A stretch of DNA of 64,000 nucleotides from Rhizobium sp. BT04 (GTDB lineage Bacteria > Pseudomonadota > Alphaproteobacteria > Rhizobiales > Rhizobiaceae). Position numbers and translations under genes: made by a program. Below, piece by piece: positions 27,332-36,390 of this stretch (its first letter is position 1; each line of letters starts with the position of its first letter). The stretch is from positions 1,488,001 to 1,552,000 of the forward strand of contig NZ_CP125652.1 of NCBI RefSeq assembly GCF_030053135.1. Direction: 5' to 3'. The notes under the pieces were generated by a model that did no database searches, was not told the origin of the DNA, and saw only the letters and a list, made by a program, of their open reading frames with translations.

Positions 27332-28534
27332 ATGACGGAAACCGTGACGAAAAAGCCGCCGCTTGCCCGCATTCGAGTGATCGAGCTTGCCCGCGTGCTG
27401 GCCGGCCCCTGGGCAGGACAGATGCTTGCCGATCTCGGCGCCGACGTCATCAAGGTCGAAAATCCCGATGGCGGCGACGATACCCGCCAATGGGGGCCGC
27501 CCTTCGTCGAAGGCGCCGATGGCGAAAATCTCTCGGCCGCCTATTATCACGCCGCCAATCGCGGCAAACGCTCCATCACCGCCGACCTAAAGAGCGAGGA
27601 AGGCCAGGATCTCGTCCGCCGGCTCGTCGCCACCGCCGATGTGGTGATCGAGAACTTCAAGCTCGGCGGCCTCGTCAAATATGGACTCGATTACGACAGC
27701 CTGCGGAAGGTGAACCCGAAGCTCGTCTATTGCTCGATCACCGGCTTCGGCCAGACCGGCCCTTATGCCGGCCTCGCCGGCTACGACTATATCGTCCAGG
27801 GCATATCCGGCTTCATGTCGATCACCGGCGAGCCTGACGGCCAGCCGATGAAGGCGGGCGTCGCGATCGCCGATATCTTCACCGGCATTTATGCCGTCTC
27901 GGCAATCGAGGCAGCCCTGATCCACGCGCTGAAAACAGGCGAAGGCCAGCTCATCGATATGGCCCTGCTCGACGTGCAATCGGCAGTCCTCGCCAATCAG
28001 AACATGAACTACCTGGTCTCCGGCTCAGCACCGACCCGCCTCGGCAATGCCCATCCCAATATCTCGCCCTATGAGGTCGTGCCGGCGGCTGACGGTTACC
28101 TCATCCTCGCGGTCGGAAACGACGGCCAGTTCCGCCGCCTCTGCGCCATCCTCGGCCTGGTGGCGATGTCAGGCGACGAACGCTTTTCCACCAACAGGGC
28201 CCGCGTCGCCAATCGCGGCGAGGTGCGCCGCCTCATCTCTACCGAGACGCTGAAATGGCAGAAGGCGGATCTTCTGAAGGCCTGCGAGGAGAATGCGGTC
28301 CCATCAGGCGCGATCAACACGATCGAGGAAATGTTCGCCGATCCGCAGGTGCAGGCCCGCGGCCTGCGCATCGACCTTGCGGATGCCGCAGGCACGATGA
28401 TCCCGGGTGTCAGGACGCCGGTCGTCATGTCCGAGACGCCATTGCGTTACACCAGGCCGAGCCCGCGCCTCGGCGAACACAGGGATGAAATTCTGGCAGA
28501 ACTCGCCGAGTACGAGAGGGAGGCATCGTCATGA
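27332..28534 (+). CDS. CaiB/BaiF-family (class III) CoA-transferase
   Basis: Class III CoA-transferases move CoA between carboxylic acids through an enzyme-bound anhydride. The 400 residues show the family start (RVIELARVLAGPWAGQMLADLGADVIKVE), the block YYHAANRGKRSI, the catalytic Asp in GQLIDMALLDVQ near residue 210 and ANQNMNYLVSG. A ribosome site GGAGGA precedes the ATG. The stop overlaps the start of the ThDP-enzyme gene (ATGA), so the two are translationally coupled and probably act in one pathway on a carboxylic acid. The acid itself is unknown. Confidence 0.88.
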   Translation: MTETVTKKPPLARIRVIELARVLAGPWAGQMLADLGADVIKVENPDGGDDTRQWGPPFVEGADGENLSAAYYHAANRGKRSITADLKSEEGQDLVRRLVATADVVIENFKLGGLVKYGLDYDSLRKVNPKLVYCSITGFGQTGPYAGLAGYDYIVQGISGFMSITGEPDGQPMKAGVAIADIFTGIYAVSAIEAALIHALKTGEGQLIDMALLDVQSAVLANQNMNYLVSGSAPTRLGNAHPNISPYEVVPAADGYLILAVGNDGQFRRLCAILGLVAMSGDERFSTNRARVANRGEVRRLISTETLKWQKADLLKACEENAVPSGAINTIEEMFADPQVQARGLRIDLADAAGTMIPGVRTPVVMSETPLRYTRPSPRLGEHRDEILAELAEYEREASS

Positions 28535-30189
28535 AGAAGAGCGGCGGAGAACTGATCGTCGAGGCGTTGAAGGCGAACGGCGTCAAGCGTCTTTCCTGCG
28601 TGCCCGGCGAGAGTTTCCTCGCCGTCCTCGACGCGCTGCGCGACAGCGATATCGACGTCCTCGTCTGCCGCCAGGAGGGCGGGGCGGCGATGATGGCGGA
28701 TTGCTGGGGCAGGCTGACCGGCGAACCCGGCATCTGCATGGTCACCCGCGGCCCCGGCGCCACCAATGCCTCCGCCGGCCTGCATATATCAAAGCAGGAT
28801 TCGATCCCGATGATCCTCTTCATCGGCCAGGTGCAGCGCGAAGCACGCGAGCGTGAGGCCTTCCAGGAGGTCGAATTCCGCCGCGCCTTCACCGAATTCG
28901 CCAAATGGGTGGGCGAGATCGACGATGCCGCCCGCATTCCCGAGTTCGTCACCCGCGCCTTTGCGATCGCAACCTCCGGCCGCCCCGGCCCTGTGGTGCT
29001 GACGCTGCCGGAAGACATGCTGCGCGACGAAGTCGAGGCGCCCCGCGCCAAGCGCTATGTCGGCGTCGAAGCCCACCCCGGCCGCAGCCAGATCGACGAT
29101 TTCTACCTGCGCCTGCTCAAAGCCGAGCGGCCGATGGTGATCCTCGGCGGCACGCGCTGGGATGCCGATGCCGTCGCCGATTTTGCAATTTTCGCCGAAC
29201 GTTTCAAATTGCCGGTCGGCTGCTCGTTCCGCCGGCAGATGCTGTTCGACCATCTGCATCCCTGTTATGCCGGCGATGTCGGCATCGGCATCAATCCGGC
29301 GCTGGCAAAGGAGATCAGGGAGAGCGACCTGCTGATCCTGCTCGGCAGCCGCATGTCGGAAATGCCCTCCTCGTCCTACACACTGATCGATATCCCCTAC
29401 CCCCAGCAATCGCTGGTCCACGTCTATCCCGATGCGTCCGAACTCGGCCGTATCTACCGTCCGGATCTTGCGATCTGCGCCGCAGCTGTCGATTTCGTTG
29501 AAGCGCTCGCCGATCTGGAAGCGCCGGCCGAGCCGCACTGGGCGGAGCGCACGGAGCGCATGCACCAGGCCTATCTTGCCTGGTCGAAGCCGCCTTCGAC
29601 AGGTCCGGGCGCCGTCCATATGGGGCCGATCATGGAGTGGCTGGAGGCCAATACCGGGCCAGAGACGATCTTCACCAACGGCGCCGGCAACTATGCCACC
29701 TGGGTGCACCGCTTCCATCGTTTCCGCCGCTTCAACACGCAAGCCGCCCCCACCTCTGGCTCGATGGGTTACGGGCTGCCCGCCGCCGTCGCCGCCAAGC
29801 GGCTCTTTCCCGAGCGCGAGGTCATCTGCTTTGCCGGCGACGGCTGTTTCCTGATGCATGGCCAGGAATTCGCCACCGCCATCCGCTATGGCCTGCCGAT
29901 CATCGCGGTCGTCGTCAACAACGGCATTTACGGCACCATCCGCATGCATCAGGAGCGCGAATATCCCGGCCGCGTCAGCAGCACCGATCTGACCAACCCC
30001 GATTTCGCAGCCCTTGCCCGCGCCTATGGCGGCCATGGCGAGACGGTGGAAAGGACGGAAGAATTCGCCGCGGCCTTCGAGCGGGCGCGCGCCAGCGGCA
30101 AACCCGCGATCATCGAAGTGAAGCTCGATCCGGAAGCGATCACGCCGACACGCACGCTGTCCGAAATCGCGCAAACAAAAAGCCGGTGA
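28531..30189 (+). CDS. Thiamine-diphosphate-dependent enzyme of the acetolactate-synthase-like type
   Basis: The 552 residues have the three-domain ThDP fold. Seen: the activating Glu in VCRQEGGAAMMAD near residue 51, MVTRGPGATNASAG near 75, a central domain, and the ThDP/Mg motif GDGCFLMHGQEFATAIRYG near 440 with NNGIYG completing it. The GPGATN segment is that of the AHAS-like branch, unlike oxalyl-CoA decarboxylases. It is encoded with a CoA-transferase and followed by a convergent RidA gene. Acetolactate-like carboligation or 2-keto-acid decarboxylation are the main options. Confidence 0.85.
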   Translation: MKKSGGELIVEALKANGVKRLSCVPGESFLAVLDALRDSDIDVLVCRQEGGAAMMADCWGRLTGEPGICMVTRGPGATNASAGLHISKQDSIPMILFIGQVQREAREREAFQEVEFRRAFTEFAKWVGEIDDAARIPEFVTRAFAIATSGRPGPVVLTLPEDMLRDEVEAPRAKRYVGVEAHPGRSQIDDFYLRLLKAERPMVILGGTRWDADAVADFAIFAERFKLPVGCSFRRQMLFDHLHPCYAGDVGIGINPALAKEIRESDLLILLGSRMSEMPSSSYTLIDIPYPQQSLVHVYPDASELGRIYRPDLAICAAAVDFVEALADLEAPAEPHWAERTERMHQAYLAWSKPPSTGPGAVHMGPIMEWLEANTGPETIFTNGAGNYATWVHRFHRFRRFNTQAAPTSGSMGYGLPAAVAAKRLFPEREVICFAGDGCFLMHGQEFATAIRYGLPIIAVVVNNGIYGTIRMHQEREYPGRVSSTDLTNPDFAALARAYGGHGETVERTEEFAAAFERARASGKPAIIEVKLDPEAITPTRTLSEIAQTKSR

Positions 30190-30213
30190 GTTCGTGAACT
30201 GAACTCACCGGCT
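30181..30213. terminator. Hairpin terminator shared by the ThDP-enzyme and RidA genes
   Basis: AGCCGGTGAGTTC (30181-30193) pairs perfectly with GAACTCACCGGCT (30201-30213) around a 7-nt loop. The left arm overlaps the stop codon of the ThDP-enzyme gene. On the minus strand the stem is followed by a T run, so it is best as the ridA terminator and serves the convergent gene less well. Confidence 0.8.
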
Positions 30214-30239
30214 TCAACCAGTTTAAAAATGAACGGTTT

Positions 30240-30584
30240 TTAGTCGATCGCAGCCGTGACGATGAACTCGACCTTGTATTTCGGCGCAGCGAGCTTGGCT
30301 TCGCTGGTGGCGCGGGCCGGCGGATTGGCCGGATCGATCCAGCCTTCCCAGACGGCGTTCATCTCGGCGAAATCGGCGATGTCGGAGAGATAGACGATCG
30401 TCTGCAGGATCTTCGACTTGCTGCTGCCTGATGCAGCCAGCAGGCGGTCGACTTCGGCAAGCGAGGACTTGCACTGATCAGTGACGCTTTCGCCCTCGCC
30501 GACCTGGCCTGCGAGATAGACCGTGTTGCCGTGAATGACGGCGCCGCTCATGCGCGAGCCGATGTCGATACGCTTAATGCTCAT
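30240..30584 (-). CDS. RidA-family protein (YjgF/YER057c/UK114)
   Basis: RidA proteins form trimers that hydrolyse reactive enamine/imine intermediates such as 2-aminoacrylate to ketoacids. The 114-residue length is near the family norm. Segments include VIHGNTVYLAGQVGEG, ILQTIVYLSDIADFAEMN and ARATSEAKLAAPKYKVEF; the Arg in PPARATSEA occupies the position of the active-site Arg of true deaminases. It is convergent with the ThDP-enzyme gene and shares its terminator hairpin. It may instead belong to a non-RidA subfamily of the superfamily. Confidence 0.87.
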   Translation of the reverse strand: MSIKRIDIGSRMSGAVIHGNTVYLAGQVGEGESVTDQCKSSLAEVDRLLAASGSSKSKILQTIVYLSDIADFAEMNAVWEGWIDPANPPARATSEAKLAAPKYKVEFIVTAAID

Positions 30585-30656
30585 TCTAGTCTCCTGAGTG
30601 AATGGAAGGTGATGGCGCTGCAGCGCAGCGCCGGAAATCGGCAGCCGGAACGGGAC

Positions 30657-30995
30657 CTAGCTGCGGATATGGTGGGTCTTCTGGTAGATCGCCGTCGAGC
30701 GGGCGCCGGAGCGGCAATAGCCGAGCATCGGCCGCGGGAATTCGTCGAGCGCATCGACCATGCCCTGCACCGCTTCCTCGGTCACGCCCATCGGTCCGAC
30801 AGGCACATGGGCGATCTCGAGACCGAGCTCCTTGGCGCGCGCCTCGATGACGGAGAACGATGTCTGATCAGGGCTCTCATGATCGGGGCGGTGGCAGACG
30901 ATCGATTTGAACCCGAGCGCCTTGATCTCGTCGAGCTCCTCCAGCGTGATCTGGCCCGAAACCGAATATTCATCGTCGATCTGGCGAATATCCAT
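30657..30995 (-). CDS. Small TIGR01244/DUF442 family protein (phosphatase-like)
   Basis: The 112 residues form one domain with a cysteine-phosphatase-like loop CRSGARST near residue 95, preceded by the strands FKSIVCHRPDHES and IAHVPVGPMG. The same domain is found fused to the N-terminus of Blh-type sulfur-handling proteins in rhizobia, where it is annotated as a sulfur transferase or dual-specificity-phosphatase-like domain. No enzymatic activity can be assigned. It lies 72 bp upstream of ridA in the same direction and may be co-transcribed. Confidence 0.82.
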   Translation of the reverse strand: MDIRQIDDEYSVSGQITLEELDEIKALGFKSIVCHRPDHESPDQTSFSVIEARAKELGLEIAHVPVGPMGVTEEAVQGMVDALDEFPRPMLGYCRSGARSTAIYQKTHHIRS

Positions 30996-31066
30996 CGTCT
31001 TGTCTCCTCAAAAATCGTGGGCTGAAGGTCTACGACGGAGGTCTGCCAGCGTCAACAACACTTCGC

Positions 31067-31906
31067 TCACCGAAAGGTAAAGCTCAGCGCATAGCTGCGG
31101 CTCTCGCCGGGCGCCAGCATATTGAACTCACCTGCGGCCTGAAGCTCGTCGCGCGATATCCAGCGATGCGAAACCGGCTCGATGCCGATGATATGGGCCG
31201 GCGCCTTCTGGTTTCGCCACACCTGCAGATAAGGCAGCGTGTCGGCGCGGAAGCGCACACGCAGCGTCCTGCCGCCGATTGCGGCGATTGGTCCGAGGCG
31301 GACCTCCGCGAAACCCTCCTCCGTCGCCGGCGCCGCAACGCAGAAGATGCCGCCTGGCTCCTCGCCGAACGCCCAGGGGAAACCGCCATTCTCCAGCATC
31401 CGACCTTCGAGCCGCGTGCCCTCGTCCAGCCATTTGCCGCCAGTGTTGATGTGGTACATCAGGAAGGTCGGCACCGTCTGGTCGCTGGTATTGACCACCC
31501 GGTCATCGAGCCGCACTTCGCCGGTCGCCCCGTCGATGCGCCACAGCCGCTCGATGCGCTGCGGCAGTCCCTCGACGGTGGTGATGTCGATATCGGCACG
31601 GCATTCGGCATTGCCGTTCTCGAATTTCGTCCACAGCACCTTTGCCGCATGGCCGGAGGCCGATCCGTGCAGCGGGTAGACCTTGCCGTCGGCCCGGCCG
31701 GCGATCGGCTGGCGATGGCGGATATGGTCCGGCCCGCAAGTGAAGAGGAAGCCTTCGAGCGAATGATCGATTCGCGGATCGCCGTCGTCGGGAATGGCGC
31801 GCTTCGGCGCAATATCGATGCCTTCGATGATGCATCCGCCGATATCCAGCACCGATGTTTCATCGAGCATCAGGCGCGGCCCGCTTGCGGCGGCAAATTC
31901 GATCAT
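31067..31906 (-). CDS. Aldose-1-epimerase-fold protein (DUF4432-like)
   Basis: A 279-residue protein of the galactose-mutarotase-like beta-sandwich. Recognisable stretches are SLEGFLFTCGPDHIRH, YPLHGSASGHAAKVL (the first conserved His), LMYHINTGGKWLDEGT and IGIEPVSHRW near the C-terminus. The HGS and GIEP segments match the DUF4432 branch of mutarotase-like proteins, usually linked to sugar or sugar-acid metabolism. It is a single gene on the minus strand and diverges from the L,D-transpeptidase gene. The substrate is unknown. Confidence 0.8.
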   Translation of the reverse strand: MIEFAAASGPRLMLDETSVLDIGGCIIEGIDIAPKRAIPDDGDPRIDHSLEGFLFTCGPDHIRHRQPIAGRADGKVYPLHGSASGHAAKVLWTKFENGNAECRADIDITTVEGLPQRIERLWRIDGATGEVRLDDRVVNTSDQTVPTFLMYHINTGGKWLDEGTRLEGRMLENGGFPWAFGEEPGGIFCVAAPATEEGFAEVRLGPIAAIGGRTLRVRFRADTLPYLQVWRNQKAPAHIIGIEPVSHRWISRDELQAAGEFNMLAPGESRSYALSFTFR

Positions 31907-32160
31907 CGCGGTCTCCTCAAGAGATTATAGCCGTCGTAGCGTTAGGTTTCGCACCGTCTTTCGTCAATTAGCGCCGCCGCCATCTGGTGTTTTTGCCGCA
32001 AGTGTGGAGTTTGCGGAACCGACACAGAGACGCAAACGTTTATGAGTAAAAGGAAATCTTAGTGATTTTCATATTTTGTTCAGCACGCTTTCATAAATTC
32101 CACACTAGCGTCAAAATTCGCAGGTGTGTGTCTGCCAGTCACTGTTCGAGGTTTTCAGAC

Positions 32161-33561
32161 GTGAATCGCTTTTTGAAGTCGGCATTTTCGCTTGCGGCCG
32201 TGCTGGCGGCCATTGCGGCTGCAGCGCCGGAGGCGGGCGCACAGCAGTTCCGCGACCGCCGCCAGAGCGATGTCGTGCTGGTGACGCCGAGCGGCGAAAT
32301 CCTCGATTATGTCCCGCGCGGCTATATTTACGCCCGCGACCGCAGCGGCAACCGCGTGCTGATCGACGACTACGGCAACGTCGTCGCCACCGAGATGCGC
32401 GCCCGCGGCTACTATCCGCCGCGGCCCGGCCCGCGCGATGTCTATGCCGACCAGAACGGCAACGATCCCTATTATGCCGACGACAATACCTATGGCGACA
32501 CGCGTTACTCCGAGCGCGGTGCGGTCACCGGCGGCATTCCGCGCGATGCGGCGATCGAACGCCAGCCGCTCGGCGACCAGCCCTATCCCGAGGATAACAG
32601 CATCGGCAATCCGCAGCCGAACGACGACTACGCCTCGATCGATCCCGACCAGCAGATCCCGCCTGCCGACGCGCCGAAGGCAGCACCCGATGAACCCGTC
32701 ATCACGCTGAAGAACAAGTCGAAGCCCGAGATCGTCGCACTGCAGGTCTTCCTTGATCGCGCCGGCATCTCTCCCGGCGTCATCGACGGCCATATGGGCT
32801 CGAACGTCACCAAGGGCATCTATGCCTATGACCAGATGACTGGGTCGAAGCTCGATCCCAACGACACCGATGCCATTCTGGAAGAGCTGCGCATGAACGG
32901 CGGCCTGCCCGTCGTCAGCTACACGATCACGCCGGCCGATGCCGCCGGTCCCTTCGTCGCCCAGATCCCGGAAGATTATTCGCAGAAGGCGCTGCTGCCC
33001 TCGCTAGCCTATACCTCGACCACCGAAATGCTGGCCGAACGCTTCCACATGGATGAGGCTTTCCTCAAGGAGATGAACCCCGGCGCCGATTTCAGCGTTC
33101 CCGGCACCGTCATCAAGGTCGTCAATCCCGGCGAGCCGAAAAGCGGTGAAGTCGCCCGCATCATCGCCGACAAGGGCCGCAAGCAGGTCTTCGCCTATGA
33201 CGGCGCCGGCAATCTCCTCGCCGCCTATCCGGCATCGATCGGCTCCACCGACACCCCCTCTCCGTCGGGCTTGGTGAATGTCGAGCGTGTCGCCCTCAAT
33301 CCCGGTTACACCTATAACCCGAAGATCAATTTCCAGCAGGGTGCCAACGACAAGATCCTCAACATCCCGCCCGGACCGAACGGCCCCGTCGGCACCGTCT
33401 GGATGGCGCTTTCGAAGCCTACCTACGGCATCCATGGCACGCCCGAGCCTTCTAAGATCGGCCGCACCCAGAGCCACGGCTGCATCCGCCTGACCAACTG
33501 GGATGCGACCGAGCTGGCCAAGATGGTTAAGCCGGGCGTGACGGTCGAATTCGTCGACTGA
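32161..33561 (+). CDS. L,D-transpeptidase (YkuD domain) with peptidoglycan-binding domain
   Basis: L,D-transpeptidases form 3-3 peptidoglycan cross-links or attach proteins to the wall. The 466 residues start at a GTG with a signal peptide (SAFSLAAVLAAIAAAAPEAGA), pass a Tyr/Asp/Pro-rich region, then a PG_binding-like unit (EIVALQVFLDRAGISPGVID near residue 195), and end in the YkuD domain. The catalytic motif is complete: YGIHGTPEPSKIG followed by SHGCIRLTNWD with the active Cys. Rhizobiales depend heavily on such enzymes for polar growth, so a wall-building role is expected. Confidence 0.93.
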   Translation: MNRFLKSAFSLAAVLAAIAAAAPEAGAQQFRDRRQSDVVLVTPSGEILDYVPRGYIYARDRSGNRVLIDDYGNVVATEMRARGYYPPRPGPRDVYADQNGNDPYYADDNTYGDTRYSERGAVTGGIPRDAAIERQPLGDQPYPEDNSIGNPQPNDDYASIDPDQQIPPADAPKAAPDEPVITLKNKSKPEIVALQVFLDRAGISPGVIDGHMGSNVTKGIYAYDQMTGSKLDPNDTDAILEELRMNGGLPVVSYTITPADAAGPFVAQIPEDYSQKALLPSLAYTSTTEMLAERFHMDEAFLKEMNPGADFSVPGTVIKVVNPGEPKSGEVARIIADKGRKQVFAYDGAGNLLAAYPASIGSTDTPSPSGLVNVERVALNPGYTYNPKINFQQGANDKILNIPPGPNGPVGTVWMALSKPTYGIHGTPEPSKIGRTQSHGCIRLTNWDATELAKMVKPGVTVEFVD

Positions 33562-33712
33562 CCGCAGTAACGCGTCGTCAGGCGGATTGCCCCTGACACA
33601 GCCAAGCCACGTCCGCTTTTTGACACAACAATCTAGCGGCGGCCGCAGCGGCAGTTCAAATTTGCTCTCCCTTTTTCAAAGTTTGGAACCTGAAAGCGCG
33701 CAAAAAGCTATC

Positions 33713-33726
33713 AAATCTGTAGATTT
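33713..33726. promoter_or_regulatory. Short palindrome before the sulfonate-type ABC operon
   Basis: AAATCT and AGATTT flank a GT spacer, a perfect 6-bp inverted repeat 25 bp upstream of the ssuA-like ATG. It is a possible operator or part of the promoter. The half-sites are AT-rich and short, so chance is not excluded. Confidence 0.35.
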
Positions 33727-33751
33727 CATCTCCTGACATTTAGGAGGTCGT

Positions 33752-34720
33752 ATGAAATCGTTTGTTCGCTTGGCTTTGAGCGTGTTCGCGGGTTTGGTTG
33801 CAATGGGCACGGCACAGGCTGCCGATGTCTCGGAAATTCGCGTGGACTGGGCAACCTATAACCCGGTCAGCCTCATTCTGAAGGATGAAGGCATCCTGGA
33901 AAAGGAATTCGAAAAGGACGGGATCAAGATAACCTGGGTCCAGTCCGCAGGCTCCAACAAAGCCCTGGAATTCCTGAATGCCGGCTCCCTCGACTTCGGC
34001 TCGACCGCGGGTGCGGCGGCATTGATCGGCCGCGTCAACGGCAATCCAATCAAATCCATCTACGTGTATTCGCGTCCGGAATGGACCGCGCTCGTAACCC
34101 GCAAGGATACCGGCATTGCCAAGGTCGAGGACCTCAAGGGCAAGTCCATCGCCGTGACGCGCGGCACCGATCCCCACATTTTCCTGGTACGCGCGCTTGC
34201 CGATGCCGGCCTCACCGAAAAAGATGTTTCGCTTGTTCTGCTCCAGCATGCGGACGGCCGCCTTGCGCTGAAGCGCGGTGACGTCGATGCTTGGGCGGGC
34301 CTCGATCCGATCATGGCCTCCGCCGAGATCGAAGATGGCGATGTTCTGTTTTATCGCAAGCCGGAGAACAACAGCTGGGGCGTTCTCAACGTGCGCGAGG
34401 AGTTTGCCGCCGCGCATCCTGACATCGTCAAACGCGTGCTTGCCTCCTACGAGAAGGCCCGCACTGAGGCTCTGAAAGATCCGGCCAAGCTCAAAGCCGC
34501 CCTCGTTGCCGCCACCAAACTGCCCGATACCGTGATTGAGCGCCAGCTGGAGCGCACGAACCTCGGCTATTCCGTGATCGGCGACGCCCAGCGCCAGACG
34601 ATCGAAGCCGCAGGCCTTGCTCTGCAAAAGGCGGATGTCATCAAGGCGGATGTCGATGTCAAAACAGTTGTCTCCGCGCTGATCGATCCAAGCTTCGCCT
34701 CCGCCGCCCTCGGCCAATGA
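33752..34720 (+). CDS. ABC transporter substrate-binding protein of the aliphatic sulfonate (SsuA) type
   Basis: The 322-residue periplasmic protein has a signal peptide (LALSVFAGLVAMGTAQAADV) and the NMT1/SsuA-like fold. Landmarks are VDWATYNPVSLILKDEGILE, VQSAGSNKALEFLNAGSLDF and GSTAGAAALIGRVNGNPI, typical of binding proteins for sulfonates and related anions. A strong AGGAGG precedes the ATG. It heads a three-gene operon with permease and ATPase. No monooxygenase (ssuD/tauD) is adjacent, so the exact sulfur compound is open. Confidence 0.87.
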   Translation: MKSFVRLALSVFAGLVAMGTAQAADVSEIRVDWATYNPVSLILKDEGILEKEFEKDGIKITWVQSAGSNKALEFLNAGSLDFGSTAGAAALIGRVNGNPIKSIYVYSRPEWTALVTRKDTGIAKVEDLKGKSIAVTRGTDPHIFLVRALADAGLTEKDVSLVLLQHADGRLALKRGDVDAWAGLDPIMASAEIEDGDVLFYRKPENNSWGVLNVREEFAAAHPDIVKRVLASYEKARTEALKDPAKLKAALVAATKLPDTVIERQLERTNLGYSVIGDAQRQTIEAAGLALQKADVIKADVDVKTVVSALIDPSFASAALGQ

Positions 34721-34741
34721 AGCGATAGGAAACACATTCCC

Positions 34742-35581
34742 ATGTCGTTGGTCGACATCGCGCTGTCATGGCGCAATACCGAAACAGAAAGGGAGACCCG
34801 GCAGCGCCGGGTCTCGCCTTTCGATCACCCGATCGTCGGGATCGTGTTTCCAATCGCATTGTTTGCCGCCTGGGAGATCCTCGTGCGCACGGGGCTTGTC
34901 GGCGGCCGCTTGATGCCTCCGCCCTCGAAGATTCTCTATACGGTCTATGCGCTGGCCGCATCCGGCGATCTGGCTACCCATGTCGGTGCGACACTGCGCA
35001 GAGTGGCGATCGGTTTTGCCTTCGGCTCCCTGGCGGGAACCGCGCTCGGGGCGCTGACCGGCTCTTCCAAATTGCTCGCACGCCTGCTCGATCCGAGCCT
35101 GCAGGCCCTCAGAGCCATTCCGTCTATTGCCTGGGTGCCGCTATTCATCCTGTGGTTCGGCATTTTCGAAGCCTCCAAAGTCGCCTTGATCGGCGTCGGC
35201 GTCTTCTTTCCCGTCTATCTCGGGGTCTATGGCGCCGTCGTCGGCGTCGACAGGCGCATCGTCGAGGTCGGCCGCGTCTTCCGGCTTTCCGGGTTCGAGC
35301 TCATTCGTCTGATCCTGCTGCCGGCAGTTCTGCCCGACTATATCCTTGCCCTGCGCGCCGGCTTGGGTCTCGGTTGGATGTTTGTCGTCGCGGCGGAATT
35401 TATGGGCGCGTCGGAGGGCCTGGGATATCTCCTGGTGGACGGGCAGCAGCTCGGAAAACCGGATCAGATCCTCGCCGCTATCTTGATCTTTGCCATTGTC
35501 GGCAAGGCGACCGACAGCCTGCTTCTAATTGCGACCGCGCCGTTTCTGCGCTGGCGCGACAACCATGCGAGCGGGATCTGA
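34742..35581 (+). CDS. ABC transporter permease of the SsuC/TauC type
   Basis: A 279-residue inner-membrane permease with about six hydrophobic segments (IVFPIALFAAWEILVRTG at the start). The BPD permease loop is present (EVGRVFRLSGFELIRLILLPAVLPDYI near residue 180 is its EAA region), and LLVDGQQL follows. The SsuC-like motif RAIPSIAWVPLFILWFGI near residue 120 is strongly conserved in sulfonate/nitrate/taurine permeases. It follows the binding protein by 21 bp and shares one base with the ATPase gene (TGATG). Confidence 0.9.
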   Translation: MSLVDIALSWRNTETERETRQRRVSPFDHPIVGIVFPIALFAAWEILVRTGLVGGRLMPPPSKILYTVYALAASGDLATHVGATLRRVAIGFAFGSLAGTALGALTGSSKLLARLLDPSLQALRAIPSIAWVPLFILWFGIFEASKVALIGVGVFFPVYLGVYGAVVGVDRRIVEVGRVFRLSGFELIRLILLPAVLPDYILALRAGLGLGWMFVVAAEFMGASEGLGYLLVDGQQLGKPDQILAAILIFAIVGKATDSLLLIATAPFLRWRDNHASGI

Positions 35582-36336
35582 TGCTCGATATCCGTTCTCT
35601 ATCCAAGATCTATCCCAACGGAACGCATGCGCTGCAGGATTTTTCCCTGAGCATCGGAAAGGGCGAGCTGATCGCAGTCATTGGAGGATCGGGCTGCGGC
35701 AAGAGCACTCTTCTGAGGCTGTTGTCGGGCTTGGAAGCGCCCACCCAGGGCGAAATCAGCCTGGAGGGACGGCGGCTGACGGAGCCGGACGCCCTCGTGA
35801 ACCTCGTCTTCCAGGAGCCTCGGCTCTTTCCCTGGTTGACGGTCGCCGACAATATCGGTTTCGGCCTGCGTCATCTGGCAAGCGGCGAACGCGAAGAGCA
35901 GGTATCGGCTGCTCTGGAGAAGATCGGCCTTGCCGGCTACGAGAAGCGCTGGATCAAGGAACTATCCGGCGGGCAGGCGCAACGCGTGGCCTTGGCGCGC
36001 GCGCTCGTGACGAAGCCGGCCGTGCTTTTATTGGACGAGCCTTTCTCGGCCCTCGATGCGATGACGCGTGTCGAACTCCAGGATCATCTAATCGATCTAT
36101 GGCGTGTGAATACCACGACGATGCTGCTGGTCACGCACGACATCGAAGAGGCCGCGTTTCTGGCAGATCGCGTCGTCGTGATGCGCCCCTGGCCGGGACG
36201 CATTCTGGAAGTGGTCGATATAGGCCTGCCGCGGCAACGCAATCGTATGTCGGACGAATTGGCCGGAGTCAAAAGGCGTCTTTCCGGCCTTCTGGCTCAT
36301 TCCCTCAATGATGGCCGCCGCACGGCAAGCGCCTAA
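35581..36336 (+). CDS. ABC transporter ATP-binding protein of the SsuB/TauB type
   Basis: The 251 residues form a single ABC ATPase domain: Walker A GGSGCGKST near residue 37, the Q-loop VFQEPRLFPWLTV, signature LSGGQAQRVALARAL near 130, Walker B VLLLDEPFSALD and the switch His in LVTHDIEEA. RLFPWLTV is typical of the sulfonate/nitrate/taurine branch. Its start lies on the permease stop (TGATG). The operon ends here; a divergent-facing ParA-like gene follows in convergent orientation after 54 bp. Confidence 0.92.
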   Translation: MLDIRSLSKIYPNGTHALQDFSLSIGKGELIAVIGGSGCGKSTLLRLLSGLEAPTQGEISLEGRRLTEPDALVNLVFQEPRLFPWLTVADNIGFGLRHLASGEREEQVSAALEKIGLAGYEKRWIKELSGGQAQRVALARALVTKPAVLLLDEPFSALDAMTRVELQDHLIDLWRVNTTTMLLVTHDIEEAAFLADRVVVMRPWPGRILEVVDIGLPRQRNRMSDELAGVKRRLSGLLAHSLNDGRRTASA

Positions 36337-36390
36337 AAACGAAATGCGTCGCGGGCGAACGGGCGCACTCGTTTGAGGATACGGGATATG

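Noticed and set aside
27332..30189. Oxalate catabolism operon (frc-oxc)
   Set aside because: The ThDP enzyme has GPGATN as in acetolactate-synthase-like proteins, not the corresponding segment of oxalyl-CoA decarboxylases, and no formate or oxalate transport genes are nearby.
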